Below are positions 1 to 5,528 of a stretch of DNA of 5,528 bases, one piece after another. A program made the translations under genes and the position numbers. The stretch comes from an uncultured Planctomycetaceae bacterium. Its GTDB lineage: Bacteria; Planctomycetota; Planctomycetia; Planctomycetales; Planctomycetaceae. The stretch lies in the NCBI GenBank assembly GCA_937952455.1, contig CALFYU010000703.1, positions 1 through 5,528 on the forward strand, in the 5' to 3' direction. Each line of letters opens with the position of its first letter. Position 1 is the first letter of the stretch. A model generated the notes under the pieces. That model did not search any database and had not been told where the DNA came from. It saw only the letters and a program-made list of their open reading frames with translations.

Positions 1-1
1 T

Positions 2-1453
2 TATAAATTGGCGAACTGCCTGTCCCAGGGGCGACATAGCCAAGTCTATGAGGCGACCGACGTTTCCTCCTCGCGGGTGGTTGCGCTTAAAATTCTGCTC
101 GCCGAAGCGTACCGGGACAAGGAACACAAAGCGACGTTGAAGTACGAAGCCAAGGTCGCGAAATCGCTCGATCACCCCAACATCATTCGGGTATTCGATT
201 TCGTCGTCAACCGCCGTGACGCGTATATCGTCATGGAGCTGTTCCGCGCACCGAACGCGAAGAGCCAATTGGTGAATGATCCGAAGGCGCTCATGCTGCG
301 AGTGCGAAAACTGATCGAACTCACGGCACAGGCGCTGGCGCATATGCACGGCAAGGGCTGGATCCACAAGGACGTCAAACCCGAGAACATTTTGATCAAC
401 AAATCGTCGGAAGTGCGGTTGATCGATTTTTCGCTGGCAGCCAAGCCGGCCGGATCGCTGGGCCAGATGGTCAATCGCAAAAAGAAAGGGCCGGTCCGCG
501 GCACACGGACCTATATGGCCCCTGAGCAGATCCGCAATTTGCCACTGTCGCCTCTGACCGATTTATACAGCCTGGGGATCACGCTGTACGAGGTCTTGGC
601 CGGGCGTCCGCCGTTTCGTTCGTCGCATCCCGATCAACTATTGTTGGATCACTTGAAAACTGCGCCGCCGCCGCCATCGGACTTCAACAAAAACATCACT
701 CCCGAAATGGATCAGATCGTCCTGAAGATGCTGGCGAAGTCACCCAAGAATCGCCAAAGCAGCATCGACGAGTTCCTCTCCGAATTCCGCAACGTAAAGA
801 TTTTTAAAGAAGCCATCAAAGAGGAAGCCGAAAAGACCGACGACGAGAAACAGCAAGACCTGCTCCGCGAGCAGGACGACGGAATCGCCGCGCGCGTCGA
901 TAGCCGACTGGACGCCATGCGGACCGAGGCCCGCAAGAAGGACCCCAACGCCGTGAAGGCGCCGCGTCAAACGAAAGCCAAGCTCCCGCCCAAGGCCATC
1001 AAACCGGAACCTCCAGCTGCTCCGCCTGCTGCTCCGCCGGCCGCTCCGCCGCAGGCACAACCGCAGCCGCCGGCGCCGCCGCAACAATTCCCGCAGCCGG
1101 GGATGCCGATGCACGCCATGACGCCCGAACAGATGGCATTGCATCAGCAGATGCTGCAACAACAGCAGGCCTACTATCAGCAACTGATGTATCAACAAGC
1201 GATGCAGAACCAAATGTATCCACCGCCAGGTATGCCGCACCCGCAGATGCCCCCGCCTCCGGGCGCAGGCCAACCGCCGGCGCCAGCACCTCCCGCCGCA
1301 CAACAACCGTCTCAACAGCCGACGACAACGCAACCTCCGGCACCGGCTCGCGAGAAGAAGGCTGACGCCAAGCCCGCCTCGAAAGAATCCGAAGGAACGA
1401 TCATGAACATCAACGACATGGATGATATCTTCAAGTCGCTGCCGGACGTATAG
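2..1453 (+). CDS. Hanks-type Ser/Thr protein kinase with Pro/Gln-rich C-terminal tail (5' end outside window)
   Basis: Transfers phosphate from ATP to Ser/Thr of unknown protein targets; no membrane segment is visible, so the visible part looks cytoplasmic. The frame is open to the left edge (Tyr-Lys precede the TTG at base 8), and the glycine-rich loop starts almost at once, so the true start is upstream. Counting base 8 as residue 1: loop LSQGRHSQVY 5-14, VALK lysine K28, helix-C Glu E47, catalytic HKDVKPEN 120-127 (D122, N127), metal-binding DFS 140-142, APE 171-173, then a TDLYSLG segment typical of subdomain IX. Residues about 255-320 are charged and probably helical; about 320-455 are Pro/Ala/Gln-rich and probably disordered; the protein ends in a short acidic-hydrophobic segment (463-481). 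Odd points: the loop keeps only one of three glycines, HRD is HKD, and DFG is DFS. Lys, Glu, both Asp and Asn are intact, so it is probably active. The specific role is unknown. Confidence 0.93.
   Translation, partial: YKLANCLSQGRHSQVYEATDVSSSRVVALKILLAEAYRDKEHKATLKYEAKVAKSLDHPNIIRVFDFVVNRRDAYIVMELFRAPNAKSQLVNDPKALMLRVRKLIELTAQALAHMHGKGWIHKDVKPENILINKSSEVRLIDFSLAAKPAGSLGQMVNRKKKGPVRGTRTYMAPEQIRNLPLSPLTDLYSLGITLYEVLAGRPPFRSSHPDQLLLDHLKTAPPPPSDFNKNITPEMDQIVLKMLAKSPKNRQSSIDEFLSEFRNVKIFKEAIKEEAEKTDDEKQQDLLREQDDGIAARVDSRLDAMRTEARKKDPNAVKAPRQTKAKLPPKAIKPEPPAAPPAAPPAAPPQAQPQPPAPPQQFPQPGMPMHAMTPEQMALHQQMLQQQQAYYQQLMYQQAMQNQMYPPPGMPHPQMPPPPGAGQPPAPAPPAAQQPSQQPTTTQPPAPAREKKADAKPASKESEGTIMNINDMDDIFKSLPDV
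1010..1051 (+). repeat. In-frame 12-base tandem repeat encoding Pro-Pro-Ala-Ala
   Basis: Three and a half units of a degenerate 12-base repeat (CCNCCNGCNGCT-like) encode PPAA three times plus a final PP, residues 335-348 of the kinase. It marks the start of the low-complexity tail, which continues with Pro/Gln runs and Gln-rich stretches to about base 1340. The third codon positions differ between units, so the repeat is not a very recent duplication and is probably kept at the protein level as a flexible linker. Confidence 0.75.
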
Positions 1454-1599
1454 ACCGGAGGGGCAATGGCGAGTCGCTTTAGCGGCGACGCTTCGAATCC
1501 GGCGGCTTGCTTGACCTGCGGAGTGGAAGTCGCGACGATCTGTGACGTGCGGCAGTTCGCCGCCATGCCACAATCCATTCTCGCAAACAAGACTCAGCG

Positions 1600-2601
1600 A
1601 TGGCGACATATCAACCGCTCCCATTCGAGCGGCCGATTCAACAACTGGAAAAACAACTGGCGGATCTCACGGCCCAGGAGAATTCGACTCCCGAACATGA
1701 GGAACAGATCCGCCAATTGAAGCTGGAGATTACGCGGCAGACGCGTGAGATCTTCGACAACCTCGATGCCTGGGAAACGGTGCAGGTCGCCCGACAGGCT
1801 GGCCGGCCTCAAACGCCGGATTACATCGAACTGGTGTTCGACGAGTTCGTCGAGCTTCACGGCGACCGCGCGTTTGGCGACGATCGGGCGATCATCACCG
1901 GCTTGGCCAAACTCAACGGTCGCAAGATCATGCTCGTCGGTCAACAAAAGGGCCGCACGATTCAGGAGCGGGGCGAATGCCATTACGGCTGCGCGCACCC
2001 CGAAGGCTACCGAAAGGCGCTGGCCCGGATGCAGATGGCGGCCAAGTACCACCTGCCGGTGGTCTGTTTCATCGACACCCCTGGGGCCTATCCCGGCATC
2101 GGCGCCGAGGAGCGCGGCCAGGCCTACAACATCGCCTACAACCTGCGCGAAATGTCCCGAATTCCGACCCCGATCACGGCGGTCGTGCTCGGGGAGGGGG
2201 GATCCGGCGGCGCGCTGGGGATCGGCATCGCTGACCACGTGGCCGTCCTGCAACACGCCTACTATTCGGTCATCAGCCCCGAGGGCTGTGCCGGCATTTT
2301 GTGGAAGCACGTCAAACACGCCGACAAGGCCGCCCGGGCGCTGAAGTTCACCTCCGCCGATCTGCTGCGTCTGGGCGTGGTCGATGAGGTGATTCCCGAG
2401 CCGCTGGGGGGTGCCCACCGCAATCACCGCCGCATGGCGATGGCCCTCAAGGCCAGCCTCAGCGAAAGCCTCAAACAGCTCGAGGGGATCCCGCCGGACG
2501 AACTGCTCGAGCGGCGCTATCAGAAGTTCCGCCGCATCGGCGTGTTTGAAGAGCCCCCGGTGATCGCCATCGACCAATCCACGACGGATGCTGAACACTA
2601 A
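1600..2601 (+). CDS. accA: Acetyl-CoA carboxylase carboxyltransferase subunit alpha
   Basis: With AccD it forms the carboxyltransferase that moves the carboxyl group from carboxybiotin on AccB to acetyl-CoA, giving malonyl-CoA, the first committed step of fatty acid synthesis in the cytoplasm. At 333 aa it is full length (the E. coli protein is about 319). Visible family hallmarks: an N-terminal helical segment (about 1-55), DAWETVQVARQAGRPQTPDY, then ELHGDRAFGDDRAI, HPEGYRKAL, IDTPGAYPGIGAEERGQ at 158-174, GEGGSGGALGIG at 198-209, and YSVISPEGCAGILWK at 222-236. The glycine-rich crotonase-type motifs line the active site in the family. There is no zinc ribbon, which in this enzyme belongs to AccD, and no accD is adjacent. 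The ATG at 1600 is chosen because it gives the family N terminus; no clear Shine-Dalgarno sequence precedes it. It lies 146 bases after the kinase gene. Identification is firm. Confidence 0.98.
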   Translation: MATYQPLPFERPIQQLEKQLADLTAQENSTPEHEEQIRQLKLEITRQTREIFDNLDAWETVQVARQAGRPQTPDYIELVFDEFVELHGDRAFGDDRAIITGLAKLNGRKIMLVGQQKGRTIQERGECHYGCAHPEGYRKALARMQMAAKYHLPVVCFIDTPGAYPGIGAEERGQAYNIAYNLREMSRIPTPITAVVLGEGGSGGALGIGIADHVAVLQHAYYSVISPEGCAGILWKHVKHADKAARALKFTSADLLRLGVVDEVIPEPLGGAHRNHRRMAMALKASLSESLKQLEGIPPDELLERRYQKFRRIGVFEEPPVIAIDQSTTDAEH

Positions 2602-2701
2602 ACGGTCGCCGGTGCGGGGAGCATCCCAATGAAAATCGCTGGGATTTCAGCATATCCGCAACGTCCGATAATGTCCGTTATGTTTCATTAACGATACATT
2701 A

Positions 2702-2724
2702 AAACCCCTGTTTTTCAGGGGTTT
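2702..2724. terminator. Symmetric hairpin terminator between convergent accA and dtd
   Basis: A perfect 9-bp stem, AAACCCCTG (2702-2710) and CAGGGGTTT (2716-2724), encloses a T5 loop. The A-run on the left and T-run on the right let the hairpin work on either strand: plus-strand transcripts end the stem in UUU, minus-strand transcripts in UUUU. It lies 100 bases after the accA stop and 62 bases beyond the dtd stop, so it plausibly ends both transcripts. The U tracts are short, so efficiency is uncertain. A weaker 6-bp stem without a T tract (ATCCCA 2623-2628 with TGGGAT 2640-2645) lies nearer accA. I see nothing else in the 185-base gap. Confidence 0.75.
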
Positions 2725-2786
2725 CCTGAGCGCTGGCCCGCTGACGCGGACGTTGTTTTTTGTGCGCGCGTGCTCCCCTGCCGCGC

Positions 2787-3245
2787 TCAGAATTGTTTGC
2801 GGCTGTCGACGAGAATTGTCACCGGTCCGTCGTTAATCAGCTCGACTTGCATCTGCTCTTGAAACCGGCCGGTGGCCGTCTCAATGCCCAGGCCGCGGAC
2901 CTCGGCCACAAAACTTTCGTAAAGCCGGTTGGCCAACTCCGGACGCGCGGCGGCGACGAAACTGGGCCGCCGGCCTTTGCGGCAATCGCCTAACAGCGTG
3001 AACTGGCTGACGACCAGCATCCCGCCGCCGACGTCGGCCAGCGACCGGTTCATCTTGCCCGCCCCATCTTCAAAGATCCGCAGCCCGGCGATCTTGGCGG
3101 CGAGATAGATGGCGTCGTCCTGGCCGTCGTCGTCGGCGACCCCCAACAGCACCAGATAGCCGCGGCCGATCCGGCCCGTGATTTCTCCGTCGACCGTGAC
3201 TTGGGCGCGGGAGACCCGCTGGACAACCGCTCTCAATGGGACCAT
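2787..3245 (-). CDS. dtd: D-aminoacyl-tRNA deacylase (D-Tyr-tRNA deacylase)
   Basis: Hydrolyses the ester bond of D-aminoacyl-tRNAs (and, in the family, mischarged Gly-tRNA-Ala), recycling tRNA and keeping D-amino acids out of proteins; it acts in the cytoplasm as a homodimer. With the ATG at 3245 the protein is 152 aa, against about 145 for E. coli Dtd. The body follows the family from end to end: RAVVQRVSRAQVTVDGE near the N terminus, LLGV 33-36, GKMN 63-66, SQFTL 80-84 (active-site motif), RPSF 93-96, TGRF 125-128 and NDGPVT 138-143, which carries the Gly-cisPro pair used for chiral selection. The frame is open further upstream to 3317, but that would overlap the preceding gene and the extra residues do not match the family. 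A TTG at 3236 gives an even more canonical start (MRAVVQRVS). It follows the phosphoesterase homologue by 11 bases, so they are probably co-transcribed. Confidence 0.96.
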   Translation of the reverse strand: MVPLRAVVQRVSRAQVTVDGEITGRIGRGYLVLLGVADDDGQDDAIYLAAKIAGLRIFEDGAGKMNRSLADVGGGMLVVSQFTLLGDCRKGRRPSFVAAARPELANRLYESFVAEVRGLGIETATGRFQEQMQVELINDGPVTILVDSRKQF

Positions 3246-3253
3246 CCTCTCTC
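3246..3253 (-). promoter_or_regulatory. Purine-rich ribosome binding site in front of dtd
   Basis: On the minus strand GAGAGAGG abuts the ATG at 3245 directly and lies 9 bases before the in-frame TTG at 3236. The spacing is too tight for the 3' end of the motif to serve the ATG, though its 5' half could, and it is acceptable for the TTG. The site therefore supports a dtd start in this area rather than at 3317, but leaves ATG against TTG open. Confidence 0.45.
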
Positions 3254-3256
3254 GTT

Positions 3257-4048
3257 TCAAAACTGCCCGCGACGACGCTCCTTGCTTGGTAAAACCTCCA
3301 AACAGGTCGTCCACCAACCGGTCAAAATCGTCGTTACAAATTCCTCCGGCAGACTCTCATCGCGCATCTCGCGTGCCAGCCGCTGGTGGTCATACTCCAG
3401 CGGAACGAACTGAATGTCAATGCCCGCGCCCGCGACGTCACGGCCGGTACGGATCAGCGCGTACCACACCACGTTCCGCCCGTCGTTCTCCGGCCGCCCG
3501 AGCACACCGACGTTGGCAAACTGTCGCCCGCCGCTCAATTCGCGCCGCCAATGAATCCCCGTGTGCGTCGCCAGGATCACGTCCGCGCCGAAATCATCTG
3601 CCAGCTTTTCGAGAAACTGCGTGCTGGTCGTCGACTCCCAGAGGAACTCATTAGTCTTCCGCGGGCTGCCGTGACACATCAGAAAACGCGCGCCGTCGAT
3701 TTCCATGCGATGCTCGCTTGGCAAGTCCCGCAGCCAGCGGCGGTTCTCCATCGACGTGTTTGCGTATGTGTAGTCGTAACTCAACTTGGCGAAATAGTTG
3801 TCGCGGGGGTCGGTGTAGCCGCACTGGCAATCGGCCAGACCGTTGCCGATGCTGTTGTCGTAATTGCCTTGGATGCAAATCACGCGATGGTCGCGCAGCA
3901 ACGGAAACACCCGATCGGGATACGGCCCGAACGCGCCCATGTCTCCGAGGCAATAGAGCGCCTCCGCTCCCGCGCGGCAAGCATCATCAATCGCCGCTTG
4001 CAGCGCGAGATAGTTGTTGTACAAACCCCCGAACACCGCGAAGTGCAC
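3257..4048 (-). CDS. Calcineurin-like metallophosphoesterase homologue with degenerate metal site 1
   Basis: 263 aa, soluble, no signal peptide. The overall fold signature is that of small bacterial calcineurin-like phosphoesterases: N-terminal strand and motif I region (residues 3-16), LGDMGAFGPYPDRV at 34-47 (motif II), QGNYD at 60-64 (motif III), CHGSPRKTNEFLW at 125-137 (motif IV), ATHTGIHWRREL at 160-171 (motif V), then NVGVLGRP 179-186. Against the family consensus, DxHGN has become GLYNN (D to G8, H to Y10), GNHD is GNYD (H to Y63), and GHxH is THTG (second His to G164). D36, N62, H126 and H162 are kept. It starts at GTG 4048; an in-frame stop lies just upstream. It lies 169 bases after the radical SAM gene, across a palindromic repeat, and 11 bases before dtd. 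The fold assignment is strong; whether it still hydrolyses phosphoesters is doubtful, and no substrate can be named. Confidence 0.85.
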   Translation of the reverse strand: MHFAVFGGLYNNYLALQAAIDDACRAGAEALYCLGDMGAFGPYPDRVFPLLRDHRVICIQGNYDNSIGNGLADCQCGYTDPRDNYFAKLSYDYTYANTSMENRRWLRDLPSEHRMEIDGARFLMCHGSPRKTNEFLWESTTSTQFLEKLADDFGADVILATHTGIHWRRELSGGRQFANVGVLGRPENDGRNVVWYALIRTGRDVAGAGIDIQFVPLEYDHQRLAREMRDESLPEEFVTTILTGWWTTCLEVLPSKERRRGQF

Positions 4049-4053
4049 GTCAG

Positions 4054-4058
4054 CCCTT
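4054..4058 (-). promoter_or_regulatory. Shine-Dalgarno-like AAGGG before the GTG start of the phosphoesterase homologue
   Basis: On the minus strand AAGGG is followed by five bases and then GTG at 4048. The stop codon TAA lies in frame 12 bases upstream of the GTG, so no earlier start is possible, and the next candidate starts would remove the first beta strand. This supports the GTG as the real initiation codon. Confidence 0.5.
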
Positions 4059-4086
4059 ATTTAAAAAATGTCTGAATCGCCGGATG

Positions 4087-4181
4087 CCACTGGCGGCTCG
4101 CCCGCCAGTGCGCACGTCGTTGGACATGAAGTGGTCACAAAGCGAATTCACAACGAACACTGGCGGGCGAGCCGCCAGTGG
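4087..4181. repeat. REPIN-like element: 24-base perfect inverted repeat whose arms are themselves palindromic
   Basis: The left arm (4087-4110) and right arm (4158-4181) are exact reverse complements over 24 bases, separated by 47 bases. Each arm is also a hairpin by itself: stem CACTGGCGG with CCGCCAGTG, loop CTCGC in the left arm and GCGAG in the right. A further CGTTG (4118-4122) and CAACG (4151-4155) can pair inside the spacer. The element can thus fold as one long stem or as two short hairpins. Size and layout fit a REP doublet (REPIN) or a small non-autonomous element. It occupies most of the 169-base gap between the radical SAM gene and the phosphoesterase homologue; the two flanks (4049-4086, 4182-4217) hold only the RBS above. 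It may stabilise or trim the upstream mRNA, or attenuate the operon. No transposase is in the window. Confidence 0.85.
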
Positions 4182-4217
4182 TACCCCTTCTCCCAACCCC
4201 AAATTGGTCGTCCTAAA

Positions 4218-5138
4218 CTAAAGATCGTTTTCCCCGCCCCGCTGTTGTTCGACGACGTGCGACGACGGATTCGTGCAGATCGCGCCGTATTGATAACAGG
4301 TGTAGCAGGCGCCGCGCTGCAGCGCGAACGGCGCCGTCGCTTCATTCAAAGTGTCACCCATCAGCGCCGCGGGCGAGTCGAGCAGAATCGGACAGACGTA
4401 AATGCCCCGATCCGTGACCACGCGGCTGTGCGCACAGATCAATTGACTTTGATCGTAATCGCGGAGCATCTCGTGCGTGACGACGTCGTGATCGGCGTAC
4501 CCCTGCGTCCGCTGGGCTTCGGCGCCGATTTGCAATCGCGGCAGAACTTTGAGTCGCGGCCGCGTGTATCCTCGGCCGCGAAGTACATCGCGGAACTGAT
4601 CGAGGATCGTGACGTCATCCGCTTCATCCCAAGTGCGGGTCATGGTAATAATTGGCAAGAAGCCGTGCTCGACCAACAACTGCACTCCCTGCATCGCCCG
4701 CTCAAAGGTCCGTTCGCCCCGAATGGGATCGTTCATCTCGGCCGACGGGCCGTCGATCGAGACGCGGAACTCCAGACTGTACAGCGACCGCTCTTCCGCC
4801 GCCCGCAGTTCGCGCAGCCACTGCGGCTTGAGGACAGTGGCGTTTGTCAACACCGTTGCGGGACCATATTCCAAAGTGGCCGCGAGCATCGGAACCAATT
4901 CTTTGTTGAGAAACGGTTCCCCACCGGTGAAGTAATACTCTTTGACGCCGAAGGGAACGGATTCCTCCAGCCGCCGCTCGACTTCGCCCAGCGAGAGATA
5001 ACCAAAGCTATCGTTGTGCGGGCTGCAACTGATGAAACAATGCGTGCACTCTAAGTTACAGAGCGTGCCTGACACCTGAAACCAAAGTTCATCCAGGGCC
5101 TGCAGCTCAATCGCGGGACTCTCTGTTGACGTGCTCAT
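4218..5138 (-). CDS. Radical SAM protein with SPASM/twitch-like C-terminal cysteines
   Basis: 306 aa, soluble. Residues 27-34 carry the CxxxCxxC motif (C27, C31, C34) that binds the 4Fe-4S cluster reducing S-adenosylmethionine. FTGGEPF at 70-76 is the SAM-contacting GGEP motif, LTNAT 97-101 and RVSIDGPS 125-132 are typical of later strands of the radical SAM barrel. The C-terminal part has C235, C249 (in a CP pair), C278, C281 and C288, a spacing like the auxiliary-cluster SPASM/twitch domains of peptide- or protein-modifying members, with GDTL 261-264 between them. The ATG at 5138 overlaps the stop of the upstream oxidoreductase as ATGA, and no strong Shine-Dalgarno sequence is near, so translation is probably coupled. 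The substrate is unknown: maturation of a peptide, protein or small-molecule cofactor are all possible. No small precursor peptide gene is seen beside it. Confidence 0.93.
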   Translation of the reverse strand: MSTSTESPAIELQALDELWFQVSGTLCNLECTHCFISCSPHNDSFGYLSLGEVERRLEESVPFGVKEYYFTGGEPFLNKELVPMLAATLEYGPATVLTNATVLKPQWLRELRAAEERSLYSLEFRVSIDGPSAEMNDPIRGERTFERAMQGVQLLVEHGFLPIITMTRTWDEADDVTILDQFRDVLRGRGYTRPRLKVLPRLQIGAEAQRTQGYADHDVVTHEMLRDYDQSQLICAHSRVVTDRGIYVCPILLDSPAALMGDTLNEATAPFALQRGACYTCYQYGAICTNPSSHVVEQQRGGENDL

Positions 5139-5528
5139 TGTTGTTGTTGCGCCCCCTGCTCTCGTATCCGCACCGGCGCCGGTTCACCATCCGCGGCGAT
5201 CACACGATAGACGTCGACAATTTGCTGTAACCCGGTGCGGATTACAAACCGCGAATCGCGGCCGTAACTTTTCGCGCCCAGGATGAAGAACCCCGGCTCG
5301 GGATTGCGCAACGTCTCCGCACCGGCGCGCGATTGCTTCAGGCAATCCGATGACGTCTCCCCCAATAGCGCCGCCGCCAGTTTGATCGGTCCGGAGGTGG
5401 CATAACATTCGTGCATCTGCAGTTCGGAGTACAAGTCCCGATCCGGATGATAGCCGACGTTGGCGATGACGCGGTCGACGAAAAGTTCTCTTTGTCCCGT
5501 ACCGCCACGGACAGTGACACGAAAGCCC
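5135..5528 (-). CDS. C-terminal part of an FAD/NAD(P)-dependent oxidoreductase (5' end outside window)
   Basis: The last 130 residues of a gene that enters from the right edge. VDRVIANVGYHPD (17-29 of the visible part) resembles the ATG-type strand that closes the nucleotide-binding domain in pyridine nucleotide-disulfide oxidoreductase-like flavoproteins. NPEPGFFILGAKSYGRDSRF (75-94) followed by an amphipathic helix resembles the FAD-contacting C-terminal segment of flavin-dependent monooxygenase/thioredoxin reductase-like proteins. Y42-L55 (YATSGPIKLAAALL) is a conserved-looking linker. The end is a short QGAQQQQ tail encoded by CAA repeats that run into the ATG of the radical SAM gene. The dinucleotide-binding GxGxxG motifs expected near the N terminus are outside the window, so the reaction cannot be assigned. 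The 4-base overlap suggests it works with the radical SAM protein, perhaps as an electron donor or a second tailoring enzyme. Confidence 0.75.
   Translation of the reverse strand, partial: GFRVTVRGGTGQRELFVDRVIANVGYHPDRDLYSELQMHECYATSGPIKLAAALLGETSSDCLKQSRAGAETLRNPEPGFFILGAKSYGRDSRFVIRTGLQQIVDVYRVIAADGEPAPVRIREQGAQQQQ

Noticed and set aside
1473..1489. Small hairpin after the kinase gene (GTCGC with GCGAC, 7-base loop)
   Set aside because: Only a 5-bp stem and no T tract follows, so it is not convincing as a terminator.
1511..1539. Possible sigma-70-like promoter before accA (TTGACC, 17 bases, GACGAT)
   Set aside because: The -35 box is good but the -10 box matches only three of six positions; too weak to annotate in GC-rich DNA.
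740..1624. A 294-codon minus-strand frame over the kinase tail, rich in Arg and Leu
   Set aside because: It is the complement of Pro/Gln/Ala-coding low-complexity sequence, which naturally gives an Arg/Leu-rich open frame.
1594..2598. A 334-codon open frame on the minus strand covering all of accA
   Set aside because: It mirrors accA exactly, has a composition typical of the antisense of a GC-rich gene and no recognisable family motif, while the plus-strand frame is unmistakably AccA.
3246..3317. Longer form of dtd starting at 3317
   Set aside because: The extra 24 residues do not match the Dtd family, overlap the end of the phosphoesterase gene, and a ribosome binding site lies just before 3245.
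4087..4181. CRISPR array
   Set aside because: There are only two copies, in inverted orientation, with a single 47-base spacer; this is an inverted repeat and not a direct-repeat array.
4068..5054. A 328-codon plus-strand frame opposite the radical SAM gene
   Set aside because: The minus-strand frame carries the CxxxCxxC and GGEP motifs; the plus-strand frame runs through the palindromic repeat and shows no family features.

Overview
The window looks like a chromosomal segment of a planctomycete (Pirellulales-like). This is an inference from several weak signs together: a cytoplasmic Hanks-type Ser/Thr kinase with a long Pro/Gln-rich tail, a stand-alone AccA with no obvious Shine-Dalgarno sequence, GC-rich coding DNA, non-ATG starts, and a palindromic repeat of the kind scattered through such genomes. 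No phage, plasmid or transposase gene is visible.

Layout. Left half, plus strand: the body of a Ser/Thr protein kinase whose start lies off the left edge (2-1453), a 146-base gap, then a complete accA (1600-2601), the carboxyltransferase alpha subunit of acetyl-CoA carboxylase. Right half, minus strand, reading from right to left: the C-terminal part of an FAD/NAD(P)-dependent oxidoreductase (5528-5135), a radical SAM protein with a SPASM/twitch-like cysteine tail (5138-4218), a 169-base gap holding a nested palindromic repeat (4087-4181), a calcineurin-like phosphoesterase homologue (4048-3257), and dtd, the D-aminoacyl-tRNA deacylase (3245-2787). accA and dtd converge on a symmetric hairpin terminator at 2702-2724.

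How the genes fit together. AccA (fatty acid synthesis) and Dtd (translation quality control) are housekeeping genes. The less ordinary part is the minus-strand run. The oxidoreductase and radical SAM genes overlap by 4 bases (ATGA), so they are probably translationally coupled and act in one process, which I cannot name. The phosphoesterase homologue sits 11 bases upstream of dtd. It has lost three of the four ligands of metal site 1 and the catalytic His, yet keeps every ligand of metal site 2. This is the most interesting observation in the window. The second is the REPIN-like nested palindrome separating the two halves of the minus-strand run.
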